DNA of 64,000 bases from an uncultured Desulfobacter sp. (GCF_963677125.1 NZ_OY781882.1:2798501-2862500), one strand, 5' to 3'; shown: positions 18,245 through 28,900, counted from the stretch's first letter. Numbers and translations are program-made. The notes: generated by a model from the letters alone, not told the origin.

Positions 18245-19411
18245 ATGCTTGAACTGGCGTTAAAGGGCAATCGAAACTATTGGATATGGATGGGGGGACT
18301 TCTGGCGGTCATGGCGGTCGGTGCGCTGTTTTATATAGATCAGTTTACCCACGGCCTGATGGTCACAGGCCAGAGCCGGGATGTATCCTGGGGATTTTAT
18401 ACGGCGCAGATGACTTTCCTGGTGGGGGTGGCAGCCGGCGGGATCATGCTGGTGCTTCCCTATTACCTGCATGATTACAAAACATTTGGCAAAATTACGA
18501 TCCTGGGAGAATTTCTGGCAGTGGCCTCGATTGTCATGTGTCTGTCATATCTGCTTGTCCACCTGGGACAGCCCATGCGGGCATTGAACATCTTTCTTTA
18601 TCCCACACCCTGGTCCATGCTTTTCTGGGACGGCAATGTATTGTCCGGGTACATGTTGCTCAATATCATCATTGGCTGGAAGGTGCTGGAGGCTGAAAAA
18701 AACGGGGCAGCACCGCCAAAATGGACCAAACCGTTGATCTATCTTTCCATCCCCATGGCCGTGTCCATTCATACCATGACCGCATTTATCTATTGCGGTC
18801 TTCCCGGCAGGGGATTTTGGCTGACGGCGATCCTCGCCCCACGGTTTCTGGCATCTGCCTTTGCCTCAGGCCCCGCCCTGCTCATTCTGCTCAGCCTTGT
18901 CATCCGGCAAATCAGTGATTTTGATCCGGGCAAAAAGGCAATTCAATCCCTGGCCGTCATTGCGACTTACGCCCTGGTTGCCAATCTTTTTTTCATGATC
19001 TGTGAGGTATTTGTGGTATTTTATTCAAATATCCCGTCCCACAAGGCCCATCTCACCTATCTGTATGCCGGACTTCACGGTAAAACCGGCCTGGTAACCT
19101 GGATGTGGTCATCGGTGGCGCTCATGGTAACGGCGGCATGTATCCTTTTGATGCCGGTTTTAAGAAAAAATGAAATCACCCTGACCGCTGCCTGTATGGC
19201 TTTGTTTGCAGGGACCTGGATAGATAAAGGAATGGGAATGATTTCAGGGGGATTTGTACCTTCGCCCCTGCACCATGTCACGGAATACAGCCCAAGCAGT
19301 CATGAACTGATTATTTCCGCCGGGATCACGGCCCTGGGCCTGTTCGTTTTGACCGTATTGTATAAAATAGTTATCAGTGTGAAGGTGTATAATCAAAGCG
19401 GCAGGATCTGA
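18245..19411 (+). CDS. dsrP: DsrP-like NrfD-family quinol-interacting membrane protein
   Basis: A 388-residue integral membrane protein with about ten hydrophobic helices. Its wording is that of DsrP, the membrane subunit of the sulfate-reduction complex DsrMKJOP (SRDVSWGFYTAQMTFLVGVA, ITILGEFLAVASIVMCL, CGLPGRGFWLTAILAPRF, GTWIDKGMGMISGGFVPSP). NrfD-type subunits exchange electrons with menaquinol. A GAAAGGA ribosome site precedes ATG 18245. No DsrM, K, J or O gene is nearby, so this is either an extra paralogue or a dispersed subunit. It follows the SARP regulator by 147 bp and probably depends on it. Family is secure; the exact partner is not. Confidence 0.85.
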   Translation: MLELALKGNRNYWIWMGGLLAVMAVGALFYIDQFTHGLMVTGQSRDVSWGFYTAQMTFLVGVAAGGIMLVLPYYLHDYKTFGKITILGEFLAVASIVMCLSYLLVHLGQPMRALNIFLYPTPWSMLFWDGNVLSGYMLLNIIIGWKVLEAEKNGAAPPKWTKPLIYLSIPMAVSIHTMTAFIYCGLPGRGFWLTAILAPRFLASAFASGPALLILLSLVIRQISDFDPGKKAIQSLAVIATYALVANLFFMICEVFVVFYSNIPSHKAHLTYLYAGLHGKTGLVTWMWSSVALMVTAACILLMPVLRKNEITLTAACMALFAGTWIDKGMGMISGGFVPSPLHHVTEYSPSSHELIISAGITALGLFVLTVLYKIVISVKVYNQSGRI

Positions 19412-19419
19412 TAGTAATT

Positions 19420-19443
19420 AACCGGGTCCGACAGGGCCCGGTT
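19420..19443. terminator. Hairpin between convergent dsrP-like and pfp genes
   Basis: AACCGGGTCC and GGGCCCGGTT pair around a 4-nt loop, with one T-G pair. It sits in the 44-bp gap between converging genes and may serve both strands. A clear T tract is absent, so intrinsic termination is only probable. Confidence 0.5.
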
Positions 19444-19455
19444 GGTCGTTAATCC

Positions 19456-21543
19456 TTATGATTGCAGGGCATTGAGCCGAAGCGTTAGGGGCCGGTCCTC
19501 CTCCATCTCTTTGGAAAACCCGATGGCCCCAGGATTTCTGAACCGGTCAGGGCATTCACAGGCCGCCACCCAATCTTCCCTGATCGTCTTGAACACTTTA
19601 AAGGCATTGGATTCCAGGTCAACAATACTTTTTTCCATGACCAGTTCCAAACGTCCTTTGCGTTCCTCAAGGTGCATGAGCCGGGCAATGGGGATGCCCG
19701 CCGGCTGCCACTGATGAAAGTCTTTTTCTAAATTGATAATGGCCGCCATTTGGCCTGTGGCACCGCCTGCGATCAAGTGAAAGGCCGTCAGTCCTAAATT
19801 ATAAGCGTAACAGCAGTCAAAATAGGTTGGATCGGTGCCCCGGCCGTCATACCCGTAAAAATGGGTCTGGATATTAAATTCGGCCTGGGACTTTCTAAAT
19901 ATGTTGATAAAAATCTGCGGGGTTTCGTCTTCGGCATCCAGCATCCCCGCATTGACCAGGGCAAGTTTCAGGGTTTTAAGGGAGATGATATCCGGTTTGA
20001 CCAGCACATATTTATCTTTGGGATTTTTAAACAATGCCGGGGCAAACAATTCCGGATCCATGCCCGCAGCATCCATGAGCGCTACGTAGTCATCCCGAAG
20101 GATACCCACCTTGTAGCGTCCCTGCTCTCTAAGCACATCCAGATACTCTTTCACCATGTCCATGATGATCTTTTCTGTTTTGACCTGGGAGAACTGAAAA
20201 TTGCCGTGCAGATCCCGTTCCACTAAAAGCCCTTCCCTGAAAAACCCGGGCAACTGGTTGAACAGCTCATCATCCCGGATATTCCATATGGGGAACCTGT
20301 CTTTGCCCACCATACCCTGGGATATCCGGCGCAGATAATCAAGTTTCTCGTTTAGGGTGATAAATGCTCTGTGAAAATCCAAATCATGGATTCTATTATA
20401 ATCGGCAATGATTTTATTGAGTTTTGTGATGAACACCTGAATTTCATTGATAAATTCCAGGATGCCTTCAGGAATGATCATCAGGCCGTAATTTTTGCCG
20501 AATGCGGCCCGCCGGACAATAATGTCACATATAACCCGGGACAAATGGCGCAGGGTAATGCCATAGGCATTATAATCCACCTGCCCGCCCTGCTCCAGGG
20601 CCTTGGTCATGCGCTCCTGGTCCACATAGTCTGCCAACTCCTCACCGATCAGAGCGATATTCACATGGGTCTGGAGCGCTGTCTCCAGAGTAAGGTGGCT
20701 TGCCACCCGCCCCATGACCTTGCAAACATGCCAGTATTTAATGTCGGAGCTGCCGTCATTGGCCAGATTGGAAATATTTTGTGCAAATGCCCGGGCCGCA
20801 GAATGAAATCCAAAGGAAGTGGCGCACAACACCTTGCCCGCGTCTGTTTTGACCTGGATATCGCCGTCAATGGTTTTGGGGATGCCGATCACCTTGATTC
20901 CTGACGATTTAAAATGCTGGGCCAGAAAAGCGGCATTGGTATTAGAATCATCCCCGCCGATAATCACCAATGCATCCAGGTTCAATCCCCTGCATATGGT
21001 CAAGGCCAATTCCATTTTGCTGCCCGAATCCATTTTGGTCCGCCCGGTTTTAATCATGTCAAAACCGCCCATGTTCCGGTGGTTGTCCACCAGTTCTGCG
21101 GTGATCTCAATGTACCGGTTTTCAAGCAGACCTTCAGGCCCTTTAATGAATCCGAACATCTTTGATTGGCTGTTAAAACGCTTCATCTCATCAAAAAGGC
21201 CGGCAATGACATTATGCCCACCCGGAGCAGGACCGCCGGAGAACACCACCCCAATGTTTCGTGGCTTTGAAAATTGAGTTTTCGCATTGTCATCGGGGTC
21301 AGGATCGATAATCACTTGCTGAACCGGGTTATTGATAATTCCGGGCAGCATACGTTCGGCCTCGGTATCTTTCAAAAAGCGGTATTCATCCAATGCCTCA
21401 AGGCAGGTATGTGATGCATTAAAAATATCTATTTTTTCAGGAGAAAATTGCTTTCTGGCCAGGGTTTCTCCACTGTACTCGTTCATGATTTCATTTGCCT
21501 GAGTCCGCACGTCGGCGTTGATCTTCAGGGTGTTGTCTTCCAT
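19456..21543 (-). CDS. pfp: Diphosphate-dependent 6-phosphofructokinase
   Basis: A 695-residue enzyme of the long, plant-like class that phosphorylates fructose 6-phosphate with PPi, reversibly. Key motifs are VVFSGGPAPGGHNVIAGL (PPi/phosphate loop, near residue 75), IIGGDDSNTNAAF (the GGDD signature of PPi users, near 195), IPKTIDGDIQ with the catalytic aspartate (near 223), and VMGRVASHLTLE. Reversible PPi-PFK suits an anaerobe where sulfate activation by ATP sulfurylase generates PPi. It begins 21 bp after a diguanylate cyclase gene on the same strand, likely one operon. Confidence 0.95.
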   Translation of the reverse strand: MEDNTLKINADVRTQANEIMNEYSGETLARKQFSPEKIDIFNASHTCLEALDEYRFLKDTEAERMLPGIINNPVQQVIIDPDPDDNAKTQFSKPRNIGVVFSGGPAPGGHNVIAGLFDEMKRFNSQSKMFGFIKGPEGLLENRYIEITAELVDNHRNMGGFDMIKTGRTKMDSGSKMELALTICRGLNLDALVIIGGDDSNTNAAFLAQHFKSSGIKVIGIPKTIDGDIQVKTDAGKVLCATSFGFHSAARAFAQNISNLANDGSSDIKYWHVCKVMGRVASHLTLETALQTHVNIALIGEELADYVDQERMTKALEQGGQVDYNAYGITLRHLSRVICDIIVRRAAFGKNYGLMIIPEGILEFINEIQVFITKLNKIIADYNRIHDLDFHRAFITLNEKLDYLRRISQGMVGKDRFPIWNIRDDELFNQLPGFFREGLLVERDLHGNFQFSQVKTEKIIMDMVKEYLDVLREQGRYKVGILRDDYVALMDAAGMDPELFAPALFKNPKDKYVLVKPDIISLKTLKLALVNAGMLDAEDETPQIFINIFRKSQAEFNIQTHFYGYDGRGTDPTYFDCCYAYNLGLTAFHLIAGGATGQMAAIINLEKDFHQWQPAGIPIARLMHLEERKGRLELVMEKSIVDLESNAFKVFKTIREDWVAACECPDRFRNPGAIGFSKEMEEDRPLTLRLNALQS

Positions 21544-21564
21544 TCTTACTCCAGATTCATTTGT

Positions 21565-22980
21565 TTACTGTGCCATAACCTGATTTCGACCATTTTCTTT
21601 TGCCTTGTAGACAGCCATATCCGCCCGCTCAAATAAATCCGTTGGAGACTTATCTCCTTCCTTGATGCAGGAAACGCCAATGCTGACTGTCACCCGAACG
21701 GTCTGTTCTTTAACAAGGAATTCAATTTTTTCTATGGTTTGACGGATCTTTTCTGCGGCCATCAATGCGCCGTCGACATCGGTCTCGGGCATAATGACGA
21801 CAAACTCTTCACCACCATACCGGGCCAGCATATCACTTTTTCTTAATAAAGGCTGTGTCCGTTTAATAATTTCCTGCAGACATCTGTCACCAATTGCGTG
21901 TCCATAGGTATCATTGATATTCTTAAATTTATCCGCGTCAATAACCAAAAGGGAAAAAATATTCTTATACCGCAGAAACCGGTCCATCTCCTCTTCAATT
22001 TTCTTGTCATATGCCCTGCGGTTTTTGGCTCCGGTCAGCTGATCTTCGGTAAGTTTTCTCTCCAGCTCTTCGGAATATTTTGTGGCGGCATGCAGCTCCT
22101 GCTTGAGTTTTGCAAATCCAGAGGTAAAGGAACTCTTGCTTTTTTTAGCCAGCTGACTGATGGCCTGGTCCACTTTCTGTTTTTTCTGCAACGCTTTTTC
22201 AATGGAAGAAAGCCCGGTGGAAATCTTTGCCCGTAAATCATCCAGACTTTTTGCCACATCAAATGAATTTTTGATCCCGGCCATTTCATCCGTTAAAAGG
22301 GATTCAAATCCCTGATTGGAGGAAAGCAAAGAGTCCGTGTGCTCATAGGAAGAGGCCAGTCGCTTTTCAATTTCAAGAATCCGTGCCACGATATCCCGGA
22401 TAAACGCATTTACCTTTTCCCGGTCCTGACTGGTTTCTGAAATATAGCTAAAAATAAGGGAAAAAATATTTTCCCGAACCCCTTCAAAATCAAGTAGATC
22501 GTCTATCTTAATCAGATTTGTCGTGATGGATTCCAATTTTCCGGTATATTTTTTATCAAGGTTGGACTTCAGATGATTCACCACATCCTGGTAACTCTGC
22601 TTGAGATTGTCCAGCACCTGGTCTTCGGATGAATTTTTCCGAAAAGAGGAAAAAAAACCTTTCTTTTTTTTAGCAGCAGCAGGGCCGACATCTTCCTGGA
22701 TCATGGCGGTCTTAATCTGACCAAAAATGTATTCAATTTTAGCCGGGGACGCATTTTTTCGCATGGCGGAACCCAGCTGGGTGCAGGCATTGCCCAATGC
22801 CGTTCCATCCTGGGAAAGTTCTTCTAAAATAATGGGAAAATACCTTCTGTAAAGGCTGTCAAGATTCCCATACTGCGCCTCCACGGCATCCAGTTCTTTA
22901 AGCAGACGCTCCTTCTGGGCTCTTAATTTTGTTATTTCAGCAAATAATTGGTCTGTTTTAACGTCTCGTTTTTCGGCCAT
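21565..22980 (-). CDS. Diguanylate cyclase with coiled-coil N-terminal domain
   Basis: A 471-residue cytoplasmic protein. About 300 N-terminal residues are mostly charged helix and coiled coil, with no membrane segment. The C-terminal GGDEF domain reads LARYGGEEFVVIMPE, an active variant, preceded by the RKSD inhibitory site. It should make cyclic-di-GMP under product inhibition. The N-terminal region has no recognised sensor domain. It lies upstream of pfp in the same transcription direction; why c-di-GMP synthesis would be linked to PPi-glycolysis is unclear, and the pairing may be only local. Confidence 0.92.
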   Translation of the reverse strand: MAEKRDVKTDQLFAEITKLRAQKERLLKELDAVEAQYGNLDSLYRRYFPIILEELSQDGTALGNACTQLGSAMRKNASPAKIEYIFGQIKTAMIQEDVGPAAAKKKKGFFSSFRKNSSEDQVLDNLKQSYQDVVNHLKSNLDKKYTGKLESITTNLIKIDDLLDFEGVRENIFSLIFSYISETSQDREKVNAFIRDIVARILEIEKRLASSYEHTDSLLSSNQGFESLLTDEMAGIKNSFDVAKSLDDLRAKISTGLSSIEKALQKKQKVDQAISQLAKKSKSSFTSGFAKLKQELHAATKYSEELERKLTEDQLTGAKNRRAYDKKIEEEMDRFLRYKNIFSLLVIDADKFKNINDTYGHAIGDRCLQEIIKRTQPLLRKSDMLARYGGEEFVVIMPETDVDGALMAAEKIRQTIEKIEFLVKEQTVRVTVSIGVSCIKEGDKSPTDLFERADMAVYKAKENGRNQVMAQ

Positions 22981-23199
22981 AATGTATCCCCAAGTTAAAA
23001 CGACTTGTAATGGTTGATTATTTCCAACCAGTGAGACAAGGAAAGTAAAGTTAATTTAACAGAACACAAGGCTTGATTGCGCCTGCTAAAAATTGTAAAA
23101 GATGCCACATATTAACCCGAATTTTACCCGATTGGCAATTCAGGATTTTAAATTAACAAATTAAGATAAATAATAAAGACCCAACGAGGAGATACAAGG

Positions 23200-24489
23200 G
23201 TGGTATTCAGCTTTTTTAAGAAAAAAAAGAAAACGTCTGAGACAGAAATCGTTTCAGAGGAAAACAGGTTTGAAGCAGAGTCAAGTTCACCGGAATCTTC
23301 TTTGCAATCAGGCATAGCGCCGGACTTAGAGTCAGATGAACCTGAGGAGGCGAAGGATTTTATTGAGGAAGAACCGGTCTTGACCGAAAAAACCGACATA
23401 GACCTGGAACCCGCTATAGATCAGACAGCAGTTAAGGAACCGGACATGAAACCTGTGCCTGTTCAGGAATTCGAACCGGCCCAGGAACCGGAAACGGAAA
23501 CGGAAGAGGAGCCGGCCCAGACTGAAGAACCGGTTCTCCAAACCCAGGAACCAGTTCAAGAAAATTCTGAAATCAAAGAGGACACAGGACTGTTCTCAAA
23601 ACTTAAATCCGGTCTGGCCAAAACCCGGACGGTTTTGAATACGGATATCACCGAACTGTTCTCCTCGACCAAAGCCATAGATGACGACCTGTTTGATACC
23701 CTTGAAGAGCATTTGGTCACCTCTGATCTCGGCATTGACATCACCTTGGACATGATGGAGCGAATCAAGAAAAAAAGCCGGGGACTTTCCACCGGGGATG
23801 AACTTCGCCAGGTACTCAAAGAGGAGTTGCTCACCCTTTTCCATGAGCCTGTGCCCCCTGCCCCATCCGTGCCAAAGCCCTATGTGATTATGATGGTGGG
23901 GGTGAACGGAACCGGCAAAACCACCACACTTGGCAAACTTGCCATGAAATATAAATCCGAGGGCAAAAAAGTATTGATTGCCGCGGCAGATACGTTCCGG
24001 GCCGCCGCCATTGAGCAGGTTGAAATTTGGGCCGAGCGTGCCGGGGCGGACATTGTCCGGCACAAAGAGGGGGCCGATCCGGCCGCAGTTGCCTACGATG
24101 CCGTTGAAGCAGCCATGGCCAGGGGCGTTGATGTGGTGCTCATTGACACGGCAGGCAGGCTGCACACCCAGAAAAATCTCATGGAAGAGTTAAAGAAGAT
24201 CAAGCGTTCTGTGGATAAAAAAGATAAGGGGGCTCCCCACGATGTCATGATGGTCATTGACGCTACCACCGGTCAAAATGCTTTATCCCAGGCAGAAATT
24301 TTCCATCAAGCCGTGGGACTGACCCAGATGAGTGTTTCCAAACTGGACGGCACAGCAAAGGGGGGGATTGTAGCTGCGGTCTCATCCACCATGAAGCTGC
24401 CCATTGCCTACATCGGTGTGGGAGAGGCCATAGAAGATCTACAGTCGTTTGATGCACAACGATTCGTTGATGCATTGTTTGATGACTGA
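23200..24489 (+). CDS. ftsY: Signal recognition particle receptor FtsY
   Basis: A 429-residue GTPase that docks the SRP-ribosome complex at the membrane. It starts with GTG at 23200, after GAGGAGATACAAG, giving [11 protein letters not shown]. The first ~130 residues are a highly acidic A domain rich in Glu and Pro, as in many FtsY proteins. The NG domain follows with [15 protein letters not shown] (about 232-246), [20 protein letters not shown] and the guanine-binding [10 protein letters not shown]. Length and motifs are normal. A strong terminator follows. ffh is not in the window. Confidence 0.96.
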   Translation: MVFSFFKKKKKTSETEIVSEENRFEAESSSPESSLQSGIAPDLESDEPEEAKDFIEEEPVLTEKTDIDLEPAIDQTAVKEPDMKPVPVQEFEPAQEPETETEEEPAQTEEPVLQTQEPVQENSEIKEDTGLFSKLKSGLAKTRTVLNTDITELFSSTKAIDDDLFDTLEEHLVTSDLGIDITLDMMERIKKKSRGLSTGDELRQVLKEELLTLFHEPVPPAPSVPKPYVIMMVGVNGTGKTTTLGKLAMKYKSEGKKVLIAAADTFRAAAIEQVEIWAERAGADIVRHKEGADPAAVAYDAVEAAMARGVDVVLIDTAGRLHTQKNLMEELKKIKRSVDKKDKGAPHDVMMVIDATTGQNALSQAEIFHQAVGLTQMSVSKLDGTAKGGIVAAVSSTMKLPIAYIGVGEAIEDLQSFDAQRFVDALFDD

Positions 24490-24521
24490 TTACGGCCCTT
24501 CACTCTCACTCAGTATTCATT

Positions 24522-24557
24522 AGGGAAAATCCGCCCCAGGATTTTCCCTATTTGTTT
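24522..24557 (+). terminator. Rho-independent terminator of ftsY
   Basis: AGGGAAAATCC (24522-24532) and GGATTTTCCCT (24539-24549) form a perfect 11-bp stem with a 6-nt loop, followed by ATTTGTTT. It lies 33 bp after the ftsY stop and well before icmF. Confidence 0.9.
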
Positions 24558-24737
24558 AATTTCACCCCAACCGTTTGGGCCATATTTCAGGCTCTTGATA
24601 ATCTTTTTCTTCTTTGTTATATTTTTTTAAACAAGAAAGATTCTATCCTCCTATCCTTAATTTAATACTGTAACACCCGGTCTCTCTTTTTTTATTTTAG
24701 CCTGAAAATAATGTCATCGGTCTGAAAGGAAGGTGTT

Positions 24738-27700
24738 ATGAATACAAAGATCAAGGTTTACACCCCAAAACATTCCATTAAGATTGTTACGGCCACGTCC
24801 CTGTTTGACGGCCATGACGCAGCCATCAATATCATGAGAAGAATTCTGCAGGACTCCGGTGCCGAGGTCGTGCACATCGGGCATAATCGATCTGCCGGTG
24901 AAATCGTGAACGCAGCCATCCAGGAGGATGCCCAGGGCATCGCGGTCTCCAGTTATCAGGGCGGACATATCGAATTTTTTCAATATATAGTAGATCTCTT
25001 AAAGGAGAACGATGCATCCCATATTAAAGTCTTTGGCGGCGGGGGTGGCGTAATTCTCCCCTCTGAGATAAGGAAATTGCACGATTATGGGGTGGCCCGG
25101 ATCTATTCACCGGAAGACGGCAGCAAAATGGGGCTCCAGGGCATGATCAACGACATGCTCAAAAGAATGGACCAACCGCCGGTAAATCCGGACCAACTTG
25201 ATTTCAACCGTTTGAATGTCAATAATCCTGCCATGACAGCCCGGTTTATCACGGCACTGCAGGAACAGTCCGAATCTGCCGGGGATCAACTGGCTCTGAC
25301 ATTATCAAAGATAAACACGGCTGCCGCCGACATCAACGCCCCGGTAATCGGCCTGACCGGCACCGGCGGTGCAGGCAAATCCTCTTTTGCCGACGAGCTA
25401 ATTACCCGATTCCTTCATGATTTTCCGGATATTCACATTGCAGTGATCTCCTGCGACCCGTCACGAAGAAAAACAGGAGGGGCGCTGCTGGGAGACCGGA
25501 TACGCATGAATGCCATTGAAAACAACCGGGTTTATATGCGGTCCCTTGCCACCCGTCGGTCACAGACTGAGTTGCCGGAGGTCCTTCCGGACGCCGTGAA
25601 TGTCGTCAAGGCAGCGGGATTTGATATCATTATTGTGGAAACCGCCGGTATCGGCCAGGGTGATTCAAGAATCGTGGATCTGGTAGATCTGTCCGTTTAT
25701 ATCATGACTGCGGATTTTGGGGCGCCATCACAGTTGGAAAAGATCGACATGCTGGATTATGCGGATATGGTGGTGCTTAATAAGTACGAAAAAAAGGGCA
25801 GCGAAGATGCGATTCGCGATGTTAGAAAACAGGTCCAGCGAAATCGGAAAGCCTTTGACCAGTCGCCGGACAACATGCCGGTATTCGGTACGATTGCCTC
25901 TAAATTTAATGATGACGGGATTACCGCTTTTTATCACGGTCTGCTGGATTTGATAGAGACTAAAAAACAGATTCAGTATAACTCACATCTTCCGAAAACA
26001 GGCAAAAAGGCATCTTCTTCCAAAACCATCATCATTCCCGGGGACCGAGTACGGTACCTTTCTGAAATCGCAGATGCCATCCGGGGGTACCACGAAACGA
26101 CCCAAATCCAGGCAGAGGCTGTTCGAAGCCGAGAACACCTGATGTATACCCTGACAGTATTTGAAAACAAGGAAGACCTTTCGTCCCAGGATCTGCTGGC
26201 AGAACTTAAAAAAGCTGTCAGTGATATGTCTGCCGAAGTTGATCCGGAAACCGACCGGGTCATTGACGAATTCAACGACATGAAAACCCGGTATCAACAA
26301 GAAGAGATAGTCTATCAGGTACGCGGCAAAGAATTCCGGGCCCCGCTGTTTACACAATCCCTGTCCCATTCAAAGATCCCCAGGATTTCAACCCCACAGT
26401 TTGATGATCCGGCAGAACAGTATAAATGGGTCAGAAAAGAGAATTTTGCAGGTTTTTTTCCGTATACCGCCGGCGTCTTTCCTTTAAAGCGGTCGGATGA
26501 GGATCCCACCCGGATGTTTGCCGGAGAAGGGGGCCCTGAAGATACCAACAAACGGTTCAAACTTTTGTCTGCTGAATACCCGGCCAAGCGTTTGTCCACG
26601 GCGTTTGATTCAGTCACGCTGTACGGTTTTGATCCCGATATCCGGCCGGATATCTACGGTAAAATCGGTACATCCGGGGTCAGCATCTGCACCCTGGATG
26701 ATGTAAAGGCGTTGTATGACGGATTTGATCTTTGTGCTCCTAATACATCTGTCTCCATGACCATCAACGGGCCGGCCCCCATGATCCTGGCCATGTTTTT
26801 AAACACCGCCATAGATCAGCAGATGGAAAAGTTTAAAAAAGAGCATGGCAGGGACCCCTCAAAAGATGAAATTGAAAAAATCCGGCAGTATGCCCTGTCA
26901 AATGTACGGGGAACGGTCCAGGCAGATATTCTCAAAGAAGACCAGGGGCAGAACACCTGCATATTTTCCATTGAATTTGCCCTTAGAATGATGGGGGATA
27001 TTCAGCAGTACTTTATCGACCATCAGGTCCGCAATTTTTATTCAGTGTCCATTTCAGGCTATCATATTGCCGAGGCCGGTGCTAATCCCATCACCCAGCT
27101 GGCATTGACGCTGGCCAATGGGTTCACCTATGTGGAGTATTATTTGTCAAGGGGGATGGATATTGACGATTTTGCGTCATCCCTCTCCTTTTTCTTTTCA
27201 AATGGAATGGACCCGGAATATACCGTCATTGGCCGGGTTGCCAGGCGGATATGGGCCCTGGCCATGAAGTATAAATACAAGGCAAACGAAAAATCCCAAA
27301 AGCTGAAGTATCATATCCAGACATCAGGCCGATCCCTGCACAGCCAGGAAATTCAATTCAATGATATTAGGACCACCCTCCAGGGGCTGTGTGCCATATA
27401 CGATAATTGTAACAGCTTGCACACCAATGCCTTTGACGAGGCCATCACCACCCCTTCTGCCGAGTCGGTAAGAAGAGCCCTTGCCATTCAACTGATCGTC
27501 AACCGGGAATGGGGACTTGCCAAAAATGAAAATCCGCTGCAGGGCAGTTTTATCGTGGACGAACTGACAGATCTTGTTGAGGAGGCCGTCCTGGTGGAGT
27601 TTGACCGCATCACCGAGCGGGGCGGGGTGATGGGTGCCATGGAAACAGGATATCAGCGGGGAAAAATCCAGGAAGAATCCATATATTATGAATATCTTAA

Positions 27701-28013
27701 ACATAGCGGGAAATATCCGATCATCGGGGTCAACACATTTACTGACCCGGATGCCGACTATGAAGAGATGGCCAACCACCTGGAATTGTCCAGGTCCACA
27801 AAAGCACAGAAAGATTCCCAGCTGGATCGCTTAAAAGCGTTCAAAGAGAGGCATAAAAAAGAGGTTAAAGAGGCTGTTGGAGATTTACAGCAAACGGCCT
27901 TGGGGTCGGGGAATATGTTTGAACAGCTCATGGAGGCCGTCCGTGTCTGCAGCCTAGGAACCATGACCAACGCCTTATATGAAGTCGGAGGGAAATACAG
28001 ACGGAACATGTAA
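24738..28013 (+). CDS. icmF: Fused isobutyryl-CoA mutase (IcmF)
   Basis: A 1091-residue coenzyme-B12 enzyme that interconverts isobutyryl-CoA and n-butyryl-CoA. Three parts are fused in IcmF order: an N-terminal B12 domain (SLFDGHDAAINIMRRIL, H26 as the cobalt-ligand position), a MeaB-like GTPase chaperone (GTGGAGKSS near 210, CDPSRRKTGGALLGDR), and the acyl-CoA mutase barrel (FFPYTAGVFPLKR, DPTRMFAGEGGPED, SVSMTINGPAP, CNSLHTNAFDEA). Length matches characterised IcmF. In a sulfate reducer it would link branched and straight C4 acids for oxidation or synthesis. It stands alone between the ftsY terminator and the converging AOR cluster. Confidence 0.96.
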   Translation: MNTKIKVYTPKHSIKIVTATSLFDGHDAAINIMRRILQDSGAEVVHIGHNRSAGEIVNAAIQEDAQGIAVSSYQGGHIEFFQYIVDLLKENDASHIKVFGGGGGVILPSEIRKLHDYGVARIYSPEDGSKMGLQGMINDMLKRMDQPPVNPDQLDFNRLNVNNPAMTARFITALQEQSESAGDQLALTLSKINTAAADINAPVIGLTGTGGAGKSSFADELITRFLHDFPDIHIAVISCDPSRRKTGGALLGDRIRMNAIENNRVYMRSLATRRSQTELPEVLPDAVNVVKAAGFDIIIVETAGIGQGDSRIVDLVDLSVYIMTADFGAPSQLEKIDMLDYADMVVLNKYEKKGSEDAIRDVRKQVQRNRKAFDQSPDNMPVFGTIASKFNDDGITAFYHGLLDLIETKKQIQYNSHLPKTGKKASSSKTIIIPGDRVRYLSEIADAIRGYHETTQIQAEAVRSREHLMYTLTVFENKEDLSSQDLLAELKKAVSDMSAEVDPETDRVIDEFNDMKTRYQQEEIVYQVRGKEFRAPLFTQSLSHSKIPRISTPQFDDPAEQYKWVRKENFAGFFPYTAGVFPLKRSDEDPTRMFAGEGGPEDTNKRFKLLSAEYPAKRLSTAFDSVTLYGFDPDIRPDIYGKIGTSGVSICTLDDVKALYDGFDLCAPNTSVSMTINGPAPMILAMFLNTAIDQQMEKFKKEHGRDPSKDEIEKIRQYALSNVRGTVQADILKEDQGQNTCIFSIEFALRMMGDIQQYFIDHQVRNFYSVSISGYHIAEAGANPITQLALTLANGFTYVEYYLSRGMDIDDFASSLSFFFSNGMDPEYTVIGRVARRIWALAMKYKYKANEKSQKLKYHIQTSGRSLHSQEIQFNDIRTTLQGLCAIYDNCNSLHTNAFDEAITTPSAESVRRALAIQLIVNREWGLAKNENPLQGSFIVDELTDLVEEAVLVEFDRITERGGVMGAMETGYQRGKIQEESIYYEYLKHSGKYPIIGVNTFTDPDADYEEMANHLELSRSTKAQKDSQLDRLKAFKERHKKEVKEAVGDLQQTALGSGNMFEQLMEAVRVCSLGTMTNALYEVGGKYRRNM

Positions 28014-28054
28014 CCTTTATTGGTTAAGTTGAATGCGGTTTTAGAAGACAACCT

Positions 28055-28900
28055 CTAAAGTTCAAAAATATCCAGGGACGGTTTCTCCATATCCACATAG
28101 ATCATCCGGCTATCCCTGGATTGCTTTTTTCCAAGAAGGATATTGAGAACAGCCTTCATCTGGAATGAAGCAACAAGAACCGGAGACAGAATCGGCGTAC
28201 CTAAAAGCAGTTCGGCGCAACAGGCGTCTTCCTGGCCGCCATAAAGCATCTCCATGTGTCCATCCCCGGGGTGGATGACCATCACGCGCCCCCCGAATCC
28301 TGCAACAGTCCCATGAACCAGGGGTAAACGGCATTCACCGGCAATGGATGCCAGGGTCAATCTGTCACCCGGCGTATCAAGGGCATCAACAATCACCTGG
28401 ACATCTGCAAACAGGGCATCCTGAGCTTGATCCGTCACCGCAATCTGATGGGCCGTAACCTGCACCGCAGGATTGATACGCCGGCAGTATTCCTGTATGA
28501 CCTCTACCTTGGGTTTGCCCAGGGTATTTTGTGCAGAAAAAGCCTGGCGGTTGAGATTGGTTTCATCAAAAACGTCCGGGTCAAAGATATGTAATGCCCC
28601 GATACCCAGGCGGCAAAGGCCTTCTATGACATGGCCGCCAAGGCCGCCAGACCCGACCACAGCCACACGGGAGGCTTGCAAAGTGATTTGCTCTTCTAAC
28701 GTAATGGAAGGCATGTTGCGAAGGTAACGCAGGGGCACAATCCCCTTTTCCATACTTTGCTGATATACCTTATTCAGCGGAATTTTCAGGATATCCGCCA
28801 AGTTCAAAAGGTCGTTGTCACCAATGACCTGCCGGCTTTTACCCTGGCTGTCTTTTTCAATCCGTGCCCTTGATTCAAATGAATCATTCGCCGGCATCAT
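28055..28900 (-). CDS. ThiF/MoeB-type adenylyltransferase of the AOR cluster
   Basis: A 281-residue E1-like enzyme that would adenylate the C-terminal glycine of a sulfur-carrier protein. It has the nucleotide loop VVGSGGLGGHVIEGL near residue 85, the FDPDVFDETNLNRQ segment that binds ATP, and VDALDTPGDRL. The MoeB/ThiF zinc-binding CxxC pairs are not evident. Its start overlaps the end of the MoaD-like gene by 4 bases, giving tight coupling. With the AOR gene upstream, it most likely serves tungstopterin cofactor synthesis rather than thiamine synthesis, though the partner cannot be proven from sequence. Confidence 0.88.
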   Translation of the reverse strand: MMPANDSFESRARIEKDSQGKSRQVIGDNDLLNLADILKIPLNKVYQQSMEKGIVPLRYLRNMPSITLEEQITLQASRVAVVGSGGLGGHVIEGLCRLGIGALHIFDPDVFDETNLNRQAFSAQNTLGKPKVEVIQEYCRRINPAVQVTAHQIAVTDQAQDALFADVQVIVDALDTPGDRLTLASIAGECRLPLVHGTVAGFGGRVMVIHPGDGHMEMLYGGQEDACCAELLLGTPILSPVLVASFQMKAVLNILLGKKQSRDSRMIYVDMEKPSLDIFEL

